Origin: Rhynchopus sp. YZ270_cl-10
Taxonomy: Eukaryota; Euglenozoa; Diplonemea; Diplonemida; Diplonemidae
Length of the DNA: 64,000 bases
Assembly: GCA_964035575.1 (NCBI GenBank)
Contig: OZ037834.1
Location: 1,147,598 to 1,211,597, forward strand
Reading direction: 5' to 3'
Under the pieces are notes generated by a model. It saw only the letters and a list, made by a program, of their open reading frames with translations. It had not been told where the DNA came from and made no database searches. The translations under genes and the position numbers were made by a program. Below are positions 51,045 through 60,200 of the stretch, piece by piece; the first letter of the stretch is position 1; each line of letters starts with the position of its first letter.

Positions 51045-51431
51045 TTACGTGGTCCAGATGGGTGACCTCTCAACACGCATCGCGATCCTTATCACATCAT
51101 TTCCACTGTCGCGCCAGGCATAGACGCATTCATCCCAATCCTCCTCAGTGCCCATAGAGATGTTGTCTCCGTCTTTGTCTGTGTAGTACGGAGCGTTTTT
51201 GGGAGCGTTTTTGGAGGCTTGTTGCAAGGTGTTCAGCCACTTCTCGATATCCTTCAACGAGGGGTTGCGGAAGCGCCCCCTCCGGAACTGGACAGAAGTT
51301 TTCGTTCCCTGGATAAGTGCCCTACCAGGGTAGTAATATGGAGTAGCAATATGCAAAGTGGCCTTGACTGTTATCTCACCCCCAGTGTGCGGGATGACAG
51401 CGAGGGGCGGCGCGGATGCTGGGGCTGTCAT
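51045..51431 (-). CDS. PB1-domain microprotein (array copy 2, longest loop)
   Basis: 128 residues, leader MTAPASAPPLAV. The loop between beta-1 and RRGRF is the longest in the family (about 23 residues, Tyr-rich: ATPYYYPGRALIQGTK). OPCA YTDKDGDNISMGTEEDWDEC. The C-terminal strand reads VIRIAMRVE as in copies 3 and 5, unlike the VLKLTW of others. Confidence 0.8.
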   Translation of the reverse strand: MTAPASAPPLAVIPHTGGEITVKATLHIATPYYYPGRALIQGTKTSVQFRRGRFRNPSLKDIEKWLNTLQQASKNAPKNAPYYTDKDGDNISMGTEEDWDECVYAWRDSGNDVIRIAMRVERSPIWTT

Positions 51432-52102
51432 GATGTGTGGATAGATGAGATGCTGATGTATAAGGGGGGGAAGTGTTTGACATGCACCGGACAACCCCCT
51501 TCATAAAACTGAGGGGGGTTGTAAGCAGGAACATAAAAATGAAAGGATGCAAAGATGTGGGGGTGGGAGCGGGAATTCTGTTTTTGCTTAGCTCCTTCCG
51601 TATGGGAAAAGAAAGGGGAAAAGAACAAAAAAAATCTAAGCATTGGGTATCAGCCCAAGGCAAAAAACACACAGGGAGACCACTTATTCTTGTGGCATCA
51701 CCTCCCAAACCTTCACCGTTCCCCCTTCTAGGAATACAAAATCCTAATTTTTCCAGCTACCCAGCCATGGCAGTCCACCTCCTGTACCTGATGTGTGGAT
51801 ATGCTGTTGGGTAGGAGGGGTGTGTGACATGCAGACAACCTCCTTCATGCATGCGTGCACTGCAGTGCTGGCATGAGTAATAGGAAAGTGAAGCACTGAA
51901 CGTGCAAACGCCTCACCGTACATCGGCGGGCGTTGCACATAGTTAACGGTGTCAAATGTTGAAATACTGTAGCAACCTTGCACTCTGTTTGTTTAGCTTA
52001 TTCTATATCTGGAAAAGGGCGAAGCAAACCAATCCGAAGAAAAAAGCATTGGGCCTTTCAAAACACACATACACACCCACCCATATGGGCCATGGTTCGC
52101 TC

Positions 52103-52453
52103 TTAGGCACTACCCACTTTGCTTTCAACATTAATCGCGATCGCGAGCCTGATCACATCACTGTGGCGCCAGGCATGGACACATCCGTCCCAATCCTCTT
52201 CACTGAATATAGAGATTGTGTCTCCCTCTTGGTCTTTGTAGTACGGAGCGTATTTGTGAGTGTAGCCTGGCGAGGTTAGCAACCATTTCGTGATATCCTT
52301 AAACGAGGGGTTGCGGAAGCACCCCCTCCGGAACCAGACAGAAGGTTTATTTTTGGCAGGCCCCCCAGCATCATGCAAAGTGACCTTGACTATTATCTCA
52401 TCTTTAATGTGCGGGATGACAGCGAGGGGCGGCGCGGATGCTGGGGCTGTCAT
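52103..52453 (-). CDS. PB1-domain microprotein (array copy 3)
   Basis: 116 residues, leader MTAPASAPPLAV. Loop HDAGGPAKNKPSVW, FRRGCFRNPSFKDI (Cys replaces the usual Arg), OPCA YKDQEGDTISIFSEEDWDGC. C-terminal strand VIRLAIAINVE. Confidence 0.78.
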   Translation of the reverse strand: MTAPASAPPLAVIPHIKDEIIVKVTLHDAGGPAKNKPSVWFRRGCFRNPSFKDITKWLLTSPGYTHKYAPYYKDQEGDTISIFSEEDWDGCVHAWRHSDVIRLAIAINVESKVGSA

Positions 52454-52779
52454 GATGTGTGGATAGATGAGACGCTGATGTGTTGGAAAGTGTTTGACAT
52501 GCACCGGACAGCCCCCTTCATAAAACTGAGGGGGGGTTGTAAGCAGGAACATAAAAATGAAAGGATGCAAAGATGTGAGGGGGTGGGGTGGGAATTCTGT
52601 TTTTGCTTAGCTCCTTCCGTATGGGAAAAGAAAGGGGAAAAGAACAAAAAAAATCTAAGCATTGGGTATCAGCCCAAGGCAAAAAACACACACAGGGAGA
52701 CCACTTATTCTTGTGGCATCACCTCCCCAAACCTTCACCGTTCCCCCCTCTTGGAATACAAAATCCTGCTTTTTTCCAG

Positions 52780-53245
52780 CCACCCAGCCATGGCAGTCCA
52801 CCTACCTGTACCTCATACAATAGGTGCCAGACACTACCAAAACCAGATAGTTCCACAGAGACCCCTACAGGAAACTGCCAGCAGTCCACCACTGCCTCGA
52901 GCAGTGCAACCGTGCTACGTAGAACAAACAAGAGAACGCCTGGAGCAGTCAGTGCATAGGCTGCTACCGTTTGCATCAGCAGTGAGCCAAATGTTATCTC
53001 GACAATCGTCCAAGGTGGAAACCTGGCATCTGTACTCAAAGTTGGCCAAAGTCTGGCTTGGCTTTTTACAAAAAAAGGATGGTGGTTAGAAACATGTGGA
53101 ACAGAGAGCCAAAAAGCAACCCTGTTCACAGAGAACAGATGCAATCCCACCAAAAAAAGGACACGAAAAGCTCATACACGCCAGACAGGAAAGATTTTCG
53201 TGATCACCTCGCACGGACCTCTCCAAGTTGAGAATTTATGGTTTC
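52780..53245 (-). mobile_element. Retroelement fossil in the array, copy 1 (uncertain)
   Basis: Part of a unit present three times in the PB1 array (also 54295-54640 and 55930-56265). The minus strand shows a short WRGPCEVITKI-like signature in the second copy, as at the C-terminal end of LTR-retroelement integrases. All three are short, broken fragments without ends; they were evidently amplified along with the PB1 units, so the insertion predates the array's growth. Confidence 0.3.
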
Positions 53246-53259
53246 GATATTTTCCCAGT

Positions 53260-53604
53260 TCAGTCTGTGTCCGAGTCCGCAGGCGTCCACGTGAGTTTCA
53301 ACACCGTATCGCCACATTCGCGCAAGTCATAGATGCATTCATCCCAATCCTTCTCATTGAATAAAGAGATCTCGTCACCTTCTTCATCTATGTAGACCAG
53401 CGCGTATTGGGGATCGTAGTCTTCCGAGTCTGCCAGCCACTCCTTGACGTCCTCCAACGTGGGGTTGCTCAAGCGCCCCCTCCGGTGCTGGACATAAGTT
53501 CCCTCGCCATATGACTTCGGAATGTGCAAAGTGACCTTGACTGTTATCTCATCCCCAACGTGCGGGTTGTCAGCGAGGGGCGGCGCGGATGCTGGGGCTG
53601 CCAT
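53260..53604 (-). CDS. PB1-domain microprotein (array copy 4)
   Basis: 114 residues, leader MAAPASAPPLAD. Loop HIPKSYGEGTYVQ, HRRGRLSNPTLEDV, OPCA YIDEEGDEISLFNEKDWDEC, C-terminal VLKLTWTPADSDTD. The stop follows a short acidic tail. Confidence 0.8.
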   Translation of the reverse strand: MAAPASAPPLADNPHVGDEITVKVTLHIPKSYGEGTYVQHRRGRLSNPTLEDVKEWLADSEDYDPQYALVYIDEEGDEISLFNEKDWDECIYDLRECGDTVLKLTWTPADSDTD

Positions 53605-53809
53605 GATGTGTGGATATGCTGTTGGGTAGGGGTGTTTGACATGCAGACAACCTCCTTCATGCATGCGTACACTGCAGTGCTGGCATGAGCAATAGGGAAG
53701 TGAAGCACTGTGAAAGGTGTGCTGAGGGTGGTGGTTCTACAACCTCCACATACAAGCTCCACTGTCTTGGGGAATTTCATCAGAGACAAATCACAGTGGT
53801 AAGATGAAC

Positions 53810-53824
53810 GTGCCTCTCGTGCAC
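53810..53824. repeat. Module A' hairpin in array spacer
   Basis: GTGC/CTCTCGT/GCAC after AAGATGAAC. Other A' copies in the array are at 54216-54230 and 56856-56870. Confidence 0.65.
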
Positions 53825-53964
53825 ACATCTACGCACAAAGAGAAGTGGCAGTTGAGTTGATAGTGCAGACTTCTCTACAAGGGCTTCAGACACAGCTGCA
53901 AAGATGAGGTTCTTTGAGCAATCCACGAAATGTGGAGCACGAAACTAAAACTGAGGGGCGGCTG

Positions 53965-54052
53965 AATAAAAAGAGAAGTTGAAAGTGCAAACAACCGTTC
54001 ATCTGCGGACACAGTCACTGGTTCTCCGCTGGTTATCGAACCCCAGAGAGCA
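53965..54052. repeat. Module C with box-B-like string
   Basis: GAAAGTGCAAACAACCGTTC, then GGACACAGTCACTGG and GGTTATCGAACCCC. Read on the minus strand this gives GGGGTTCGATAACC, near the Pol III box B consensus. Copies with the same end are at 57016-57100 and 39847-39915. Confidence 0.6.
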
Positions 54053-54294
54053 CTTCATTGACATACGCACGGATACCACGAGGGAGGTTGTCAGCAGGAA
54101 CATAAAAATGAAAGGATGCAAAGATGTGAGGGGGGGCGGGAATTCTGTCTTTAGCTCCTTCCGTATGGGAAAAGAAGGGGGAAGAGAACAAAAAGAGAAA
54201 ATTTAAAAGATGAATGTGCCTCTCGTGCACACACATTAAAGAATCTAGTCGTTTGGTATCAGCCCAAGGCAAAAAACACACACACAAGACCTGC

Positions 54295-54640
54295 TTTTTC
54301 CAGCTACCCAGCCATGGCAGTCCACCTACCTGTACCTCATACAATAGGTGCCAGACACCACCAAAACCAGATAGTTCCACAGAGACCCCAACAGGAAACT
54401 ACCAGCAGTCTACCACTGTCTTGAGCAGTGCAACCGTGCTACGTAGAACAAACAAGAGAACGCCTGGGCAGTGACAGCGCATAGGCTGATACCGTTTGCA
54501 TCAGCAGTGAGCCAAATGTTATCTCGACAATCGTCCAAGGTGGAAACCTGGTGCAACTCATACACGTCGGCAGGAAAGATTTTCGTGATCACCTCGCACG
54601 GACCTCTCCAAGTTGACAATATATGGTTTCAATATTTCCA
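54295..54640 (-). mobile_element. Retroelement fossil in the array, copy 2 (uncertain)
   Basis: See 52780-53245. The integrase-end-like signature is most legible here, but the piece is still broken and short. Confidence 0.3.
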
Positions 54641-54663
54641 GTTCGGCCATATCAGACTAAATA

Positions 54664-54976
54664 CTACGACGGTACCCATGTGAGCCTCAACACCTTATCG
54701 TCACGTTGGCGCCAGCCATAGACGCATTCATCCCAATCCTGCTCAGAATATATACAGACCTTGTCTCCGTCTTCGTCTGTGTAGCACTTCGCGTATTCGG
54801 AATCGTAGTCTTCCGCGGTGTTCCTCCAACGAGGGGTTGCGGAAGCGCCCCCTCCGGTGCTGGACATAAGCTCCCTTGCCATCTGTCTTGGGAACGCGCA
54901 AAGTGACCTTGACTGTTATCTCATCCCCAACGTGCGGGTTGACAGCGAGGGGCGGCGCGGATGCTGGGGCTGCCAT
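54664..54976 (-). pseudogene. Broken PB1-domain microprotein (array copy)
   Basis: The normal leader and beta-1 (VKVTLRVPKTDGKGAYVQ, RRGRFRNPSLEE) run into a deletion that removes the helix after SLED and shifts frame. The downstream frame still reads DYDSEYAKCYTDEDGDK and EQDWDEC, so both halves are well preserved and the break is recent. Confidence 0.8.
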
Positions 54977-55301
54977 GATGTGTGGATATGCTGTTGGGTA
55001 GGAGGGGTGTGTGACATGCAGACAACCTCCTTCATGCATGCGTGCACTGCAGTGCTGGCATGAGCAATAGGGAAGTGTGAAGCACTGCACGTGCAAACAC
55101 TTGTACATCGGCGGGCTTGCACATAGTTAACGTTGCTGAATGTTTGAATACTGCGGGGTAGCAACCTTGCATTCTGTTTGTATAGATTATTCCATATCTG
55201 GGAAGAAAAGGGCGAAGCAAAACAACCCGAAGAAAAAGGCATTGGGCCATTCAAAAACACACACACACACACACATATGGGCAATGGTTCACTCTTAGGA
55301 A

Positions 55302-55649
55302 CTACTCACTTTTGCTTTCAACACGCATCGCGATCCTTATCACATCACTGTTGCGCCAGGCATAGACGCATTCATCCCAATCTTCCTCAGTGCCCATAGA
55401 GATTGTGTCTCCTTCTTTGTCTTTGTAGTACGGAGCGTATTTGGGATTGTAGCCTTCCGACGCTTGTAACCATTTCATGATATCCACCAACGAGGGTTTG
55501 CGGAAGCGCCCCCTCCGGAACCAGACAATATCCCTCTTGTCAGGTCCCCCAACAAAATGCAAAGTTACCTTGACTGATTTCTCATCCTCAATTGTCTCCT
55601 CAATGTGCTGGTTGACAGCGAGGGGCGGCGCGGATGCTGGGGCTGCCAT
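55302..55649 (-). CDS. PB1-domain microprotein (array copy 5)
   Basis: 115 residues, leader MAAPASAPPLAV with an insertion (NQHIEETIEDEKS) before VKVTLH. Loop FVGGPDKRDIVW, FRRGRFRKPSLVDI, OPCA YKDKEGDTISMGTEEDWDEC, C-terminal VIRIAMRVESKSE. Close to copies 2 and 3 in its last strand. Confidence 0.8.
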   Translation of the reverse strand: MAAPASAPPLAVNQHIEETIEDEKSVKVTLHFVGGPDKRDIVWFRRGRFRKPSLVDIMKWLQASEGYNPKYAPYYKDKEGDTISMGTEEDWDECVYAWRNSDVIRIAMRVESKSE

Positions 55650-55929
55650 GATGTGTGGATATGCTGTTGGGCAGGAGGGGTGTTTGACATGCAGACAACC
55701 TCCTTCATAAAACTGAGGGGGGCTGAATAAAAATGAAAGGATGCAAAGATGTGAGGGGAGCGGGAATTCTGTCTTTATTGAGCTTCTTCCGTATGGGAAA
55801 AGAACAAAAAATCTAAGCATTGGGTATCAGCCCAAGGCAAAAAACACACACAGGGAGACCATTTATTCTTGTGGCATCACCTCCCAAACCTTCACCGTTC
55901 CCCCTCTAGGAATACAAAATCCTAATTTT

Positions 55930-56265
55930 TCCAGCTACCCAGCCATGGCAGTCCACCTACCTGTACCTCATACAATAGGTGCCAGACACCACCAAAACCA
56001 GATAGTTCCACAGAGACCCCTACAGGAAACTGCCAGCAGTCCACCACTGCCTGGAGCAGTGCAACCGTGCTACGTAGAACAAACAAGAGAACGCCTGAAG
56101 CAGTCAGTGCATAGGCTGATACCGTTTGCATCAGCAGTGAGCCAAATGTTATCTCGACAATCGCCCAAGGTGGAAACCTGGCACGAAAAACTCATACACG
56201 TAGGCAGGAAAGATATTCGTGATCACCTCGCACGGACCTCTCCAAATTGACAATTTGCGTCGATA
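55930..56265 (-). mobile_element. Retroelement fossil in the array, copy 3 (uncertain)
   Basis: See 52780-53245; same unit, broken. Confidence 0.3.
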
Positions 56266-56314
56266 TTTCCCCAGTTCAGGCCATATCACCCTGTCCATGT
56301 GAGTTCAGGCCATA

Positions 56315-56641
56315 TCACCCTGTCCATGTGAGTTTCAACACCGTATCGTCACGTTGGCGCCAGCCATAGACGCATTCTTCCCAATCCTGCTCAGCGAATA
56401 TACAGATACTGTCTCCGTCTTGGTCTTCGTAGCACATCGCGTATCCGGAATCGTAGCCCTGCGAGCCTTCCAGCCAGTTCTCGATATCCTCCAACGAGGG
56501 GTTGCTGAAGCGCCCCCTCCGGTGATGGACATAAGCGTCCTTGCCATCTGTCTCCGGAATGTGCAAAGCGACCTTGACCGATATCTCATCCCCAGTGTGC
56601 GGGTTGACAGTGAGGGGCGGCGCAGATGCTGGGGCTGCCAT
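56315..56641 (-). CDS. PB1-domain microprotein (array copy 6)
   Basis: 108 residues, leader MAAPASAPPLTV. K23 in VKVALH, loop IPETDGKDAYVH, RRGRFSNPSLEDI 41-53, OPCA motif 71-90 (YEDQDGDSICIFAEQDWEEC), C-terminal VLKLTWTG. It is the upstream-most gene of the array. Confidence 0.82.
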   Translation of the reverse strand: MAAPASAPPLTVNPHTGDEISVKVALHIPETDGKDAYVHHRRGRFSNPSLEDIENWLEGSQGYDSGYAMCYEDQDGDSICIFAEQDWEECVYGWRQRDDTVLKLTWTG

Positions 56642-57662
56642 GATGTGTGGATATGCTGTTGGGTAGGAGGGGTGTGTGACATGCAGACAACCTCCTTCAT
56701 GCATGCGTACACTGCAGTGCTGGCATGAGCAATAGGGAAGTGTGAAGCACTGTGAAAGGTGTGCTGAGGGTGGTGGGGGGTTCACCAACCTCCACATACA
56801 AGCTTCACTGTCTTAGGGAATTTCATCTGAGACAAATCATAGTTGTGAGGTGAACGTGCCTCTCGTGCACACATCTACGCACAAAGAGAAGTGGCAGTTG
56901 AGTTGATAGTGCAGACTTCTCTACAAGGGCTTCAGACACAGCTGCAAAGATGAGGTTCTTTGAGCAATCCACGAAATGTGGAGCACGAAACCAAAACTGA
57001 GGGGGACTGAATAAAAAGAGAAGTTGAAAGTGCAAACACCGTTCATCTGCGGACGCAGGCATGGTTCTCCGCGGGTTATCGAACCCCAGAGAGCACTTCA
57101 TTGACATACACACGGATACCACGAGGGAGGTTGTCAGCAGGAACATAAAAATGAAAGGATGCAAAGATGTGAGGGGGGGCGGGAATTCTGTCTTTAGCTC
57201 CTTCCGTATGGGAAAAGAAAAGAGGGAAGAGAACAAAGAATCTAAGCATTGGGTATCAGCCCAAGGCAAAAAACACACACAGGGAGACCACTTACTTTTT
57301 TTTGGTACCATCCTCCCAAACCTTCACCATTCCCCCTTTCCCTGGAATCCAAAATCCTAATGTTTCTAGTTACCCAGCCATGCAGTCCACCTAACCTGCT
57401 TAGGTCCTTGCATCCAGACGTGAAAGAAAAAACAACCTCTCTGCTTGGTCACCCTATAATATCTGGCAAAATGAATGTATCCCACACATCTACCACAATA
57501 GGTGCCACACCACCAAAACCAGATAGTTCCACCAGGACGTCCACGCAGATGATATTAAAACCATGTGAAGTCTCAGTCGAGGCTTTTAGGTTTGACCCAT
57601 CTGGGGGGTTTTATGCTGCTTCTTTTGTACTGTGCAAGGACCTAACCCCGTGTCCCCATTAT
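56642..57662. other. Array flank, no further PB1 coding region
   Basis: Holds the shared 5' block of copy 6, module A' at 56856-56870, module C at 57016-57100 and one more CATTGGGTATCAGCCC block at 57248, then diverges after about 57400. It marks the end of the array. Confidence 0.6.
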
Positions 57663-57992
57663 TTAACGTCTGGTGTTTTCACGCATTTTGATGAACCACC
57701 GGTAAGCTGCGAAGCCAATGATGAAGAGCGACTCGGACGCTGCGAGCCAGAACATCAGGAGGGATGCGGCTTGACGCCAGAAGTCGTTCGGAGGGATGTC
57801 TGTGGGAGGTGGCGGTGTGGTGGTGTGATGTGGTGGAATAGTGCACAGATACCCTTCTCCTCGCAACATACCTTCCGGAGCCCTGAACTCATATGCCATT
57901 AAGCTGTGTGGGACAACGTTCCCGAGTCTATCTCCAATGGCGGTGGGGAACCATACTTCTTGTTTCTGGAGGTGCGTTGTGTTGTAAGGCAT
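57663..57992 (-). CDS. Small tail-anchored-type membrane protein, unknown
   Basis: 109 residues. A hydrophilic N-terminus and a Pro/Thr run (TTTPPPPTD, about 57-66) precede one long hydrophobic segment (SLLMFWLAASESLFIIGFAA, about 77-96) and a basic end (RWFIKMRENTRR). The layout fits a small mitochondrial or ER membrane subunit. No family recognised. Confidence 0.5.
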   Translation of the reverse strand: MPYNTTHLQKQEVWFPTAIGDRLGNVVPHSLMAYEFRAPEGMLRGEGYLCTIPPHHTTTPPPPTDIPPNDFWRQAASLLMFWLAASESLFIIGFAAYRWFIKMRENTRR

Positions 57993-58033
57993 GGTGCTAT
58001 TGGGTTAATTTGGTTTGTTAATGCAAACACCAA

Positions 58034-58252
58034 TCAATGAGCGGAACTCTTGAAAAGGGTTCTTCTGCGGAGTAAACTCTGCATGGCAAGAAAGTCGTAT
58101 CCAAACGACGTCGTTGCAAGAATACTATGTGTGCATACCGTGGCCAGCCTGTTGGCGCTGATGACAATGGCGATCATTGTGGTGGCAGGGGCAAGCAAGA
58201 CAAGCGACGCTCTCAACAGCAGCAGCATAGCACGGCTTGACACACGGAACAT
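58034..58252 (-). CDS. Small hydrophobic protein, unknown (start uncertain)
   Basis: 72 residues beginning MFRVSSRAMLLLLRASL, with one hydrophobic stretch (about 9-33) and a basic end. A pyrimidine tract and CTTGTACAG lie 7 nt before this ATG. A GTATGTG donor-like site further upstream (58315-58321) suggests an alternative with a 5' exon joined by a cis-intron of about 70 nt. The frame upstream is open but lacks an ATG, so the shorter form is given. Confidence 0.38.
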   Translation of the reverse strand: MFRVSSRAMLLLLRASLVLLAPATTMIAIVISANRLATVCTHSILATTSFGYDFLAMQSLLRRRTLFKSSAH

Positions 58253-58681
58253 AGCCTCCCTGTACAAGGAAAGGGTGTGGTGGTGTTGGGTGGCAATTTT
58301 TTTTTTTTTGACAAATAATATACACATACGCCCATTTCTTGCTTTCCCCTTGCAGCCTCGTGGCCTCCTCGCTGTCCCTCAGTAGGAATGTCTGCAGGTA
58401 TGTTCTGTGTTGTTGTGTTGTTGTGTTTTATGTTTTACGTTTTCCTCATTACAGTCCGTAGGTAATGTCGTTTTTTTTGATAAAACAACTTGTTGTCAAT
58501 TCTAAAAAGATTGGAGGCAGCGCTGCAGGGCAAACAAAACGGATTGAAAAAAACAGAAGCTTGCTTGTTTTCTTTGAGTACTCAATTAACCACAACAACC
58601 GTCAGTTTAACACATTTTTTCACCTTTTTGTTTTCCCGGCTTTGAGCGCACAAACAAAAGACCCGATCTTTTTTTCGGTTT

Positions 58682-59845
58682 TTAGGGGGTTTTTTGGGAT
58701 TCCCGCATGGTGCCTTTTAAGAATTTTTTGAAGACATACCTGAGCAGGACCACCCGAGAGCTGCAGCCGACTACACAGATCATTTGCCGCCAGAAGTAAA
58801 GGTTTTGGATGCGCAAATCGAGCACAAAGGTTGCCGCGACCAGGAGCGGGCAGAGCAGCGTCACGTAGCTGAGCACCGCCCAGAGACAGCTCCGCACGAA
58901 GTCCCCCGCGGAGAAGTCCAGCTTCTCTGGGAGGGGCTGTGCGTTCGCCTTCGCCATTTTGTAGTTCACGAGGTAGTAGGCCCGCTTCTCCTCCAACGCA
59001 GCAAGCGACTGCGCATACCGATCCTGCAGCTGGTAGTGACACCTTACCAACCTCCACACTGCCGACGTACACCCATACGTTATGCACACACACCCTGCAC
59101 AGAGAAACCCTAACAGCAAATAGCACGGCGGCATCAAAAACCGCAACAACGACCCGCTCACTGCATCATGCGTCACATACGCAGTGTACGACGCCTTCAG
59201 ACCAAAGTTGAGCACCGGGACTTCCTCCGTCATCACCACCGCATACGCTGCGACAGAAGCAGCCAGACCTACAAAGAGACCAGCCTGTCCAACATTGTCC
59301 TGAAATGAATAGCAAGACCGCTGCATCCAAAACAGCACTCCCACCGACACAACCAAAAGCAACACCGTCAGCACATCCGCCGGTGAATAAAACAACGACG
59401 GAGACAACGAAACGCCATCCGTCTCCGGAAGGGTGCTGGTCAACACACAGAGACTCCACAAGGCGCGTAGGGGGGCAATAGCGAGGAGCAAAAACAATGT
59501 GTTCGCCAGCACTGCCAACTCAGAGAAGAAGGGCAGGGTGTACGCCTGGCCCCGTTGTATCGTCGCGACCTTGATGACCTGGGGGACCTTTTCCCCCTTT
59601 TTGGGGGGTCGTTGGCCAGGCTGTTGTTGTTGTTGTTGTTGCTGCTGTGTTTGCTCCGCTTGGGCCCTCCGCATCTCCTCCTCGGAAGGCTGTGTTAAGT
59701 ACTCCAGCTTATGAATGACGCAGTCAGGAATATAAATATACCCAGGCACGCCCGAAATGAGTCCACTCAGCACCTTCCCCAAAGCGAGCATGGTCCCCAG
59801 CTCCACGAGGGTGGGCGGCGCGACAAGGCCCCATAGGAGCGGCAT
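58682..59845 (-). CDS. TMEM161-like multipass membrane protein
   Basis: 387 residues, about eight hydrophobic segments. The opening (residues 1-60: ISGVPGYIYIPDCVIHKLEYLTQPSEEEMR, quoted in part) mirrors the TMEM161 family's early YKHPTEEELR segment, and the mid-section with a TM pair then VMTEEVPVLNFGL mirrors VTENYLEFGL. A polyglutamine run of nine (CAA/CAG-type codons) interrupts the first cytosolic loop around 66-75. TMEM161 proteins are ER/plasma-membrane proteins of poorly known function that affect calcium and potassium currents. A CCCCCTCCAG acceptor lies 24 nt upstream. Confidence 0.6.
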   Translation of the reverse strand: MPLLWGLVAPPTLVELGTMLALGKVLSGLISGVPGYIYIPDCVIHKLEYLTQPSEEEMRRAQAEQTQQQQQQQQQPGQRPPKKGEKVPQVIKVATIQRGQAYTLPFFSELAVLANTLFLLLAIAPLRALWSLCVLTSTLPETDGVSLSPSLFYSPADVLTVLLLVVSVGVLFWMQRSCYSFQDNVGQAGLFVGLAASVAAYAVVMTEEVPVLNFGLKASYTAYVTHDAVSGSLLRFLMPPCYLLLGFLCAGCVCITYGCTSAVWRLVRCHYQLQDRYAQSLAALEEKRAYYLVNYKMAKANAQPLPEKLDFSAGDFVRSCLWAVLSYVTLLCPLLVAATFVLDLRIQNLYFWRQMICVVGCSSRVVLLRYVFKKFLKGTMRESQKTP

Positions 59846-59913
59846 GGTTAGGGGTTTGGTTTGTTGGTCCTGGAGGGGGTTTCAAGAAAAAGAAAAAGGT
59901 TGTGAAGATGAAC

Positions 59914-59932
59914 CTGAGCCTCTCGTGTTTAG
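59914..59932. repeat. Module A hairpin upstream of TMEM161-like gene
   Basis: CTGAGC, CTCTCGT, GTTTAG: one G-U and otherwise paired; 70 bp before the ATG of the TMEM161-like gene. Confidence 0.6.
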
Positions 59933-60028
59933 CCCAGGCAGCTTAACAACCCTGGATTTGTCTGCACTCCGCAATGTGACGCAAGTTGAGTGCGCACTTC
60001 CTTGCGCAGTGCTACAGCTTTAAAAAAA

Positions 60029-60200
60029 GTTGACTTGAAATACAACAGCCCTCTCATGAACAGTGTACCTTTGGTATGACCGGCTGTACCGTGGGGGTGG
60101 ACACCCCCAACCATGCAGTCCTACATTCCATTTCGTGGTTTATATCTGATATGCTACTCCCGCTTCCACTCATCAGATGAACAGGGATCATTGCAAGAAA
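60029..60200. repeat. Module B (SINE-like), near full length
   Basis: About 170 bp, closest to 41946-42110: GTTGACTTGAAATACAACAG, CCCTCTCATG, CCATGCAGTCCTACATTCC and TATGCTACTCCCGCTTCC. Confidence 0.75.

Larger units (their letters stand above)
50098..57400. repeat. Tandem repeat block carrying the PB1 array
   Basis: Seven PB1 units of 0.75-1.7 kb share blocks outside the coding part. The 5' block runs from the ATG through CATATCC, the acceptor CCTACCCAACAG and ATGCATGAAGGAGG. A block with CATTGGGTATCAGCCCAAGG recurs at about 51645, 52667, 54255, 55820 and 57248. A further pair of flank repeats is at 50098-50190 and 50970-51045. Modules C and A' lie in some spacers (51893, 53810, 53965, 54216, 55075, 56856, 57016). 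The pattern points to growth by unequal exchange. Confidence 0.85.
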
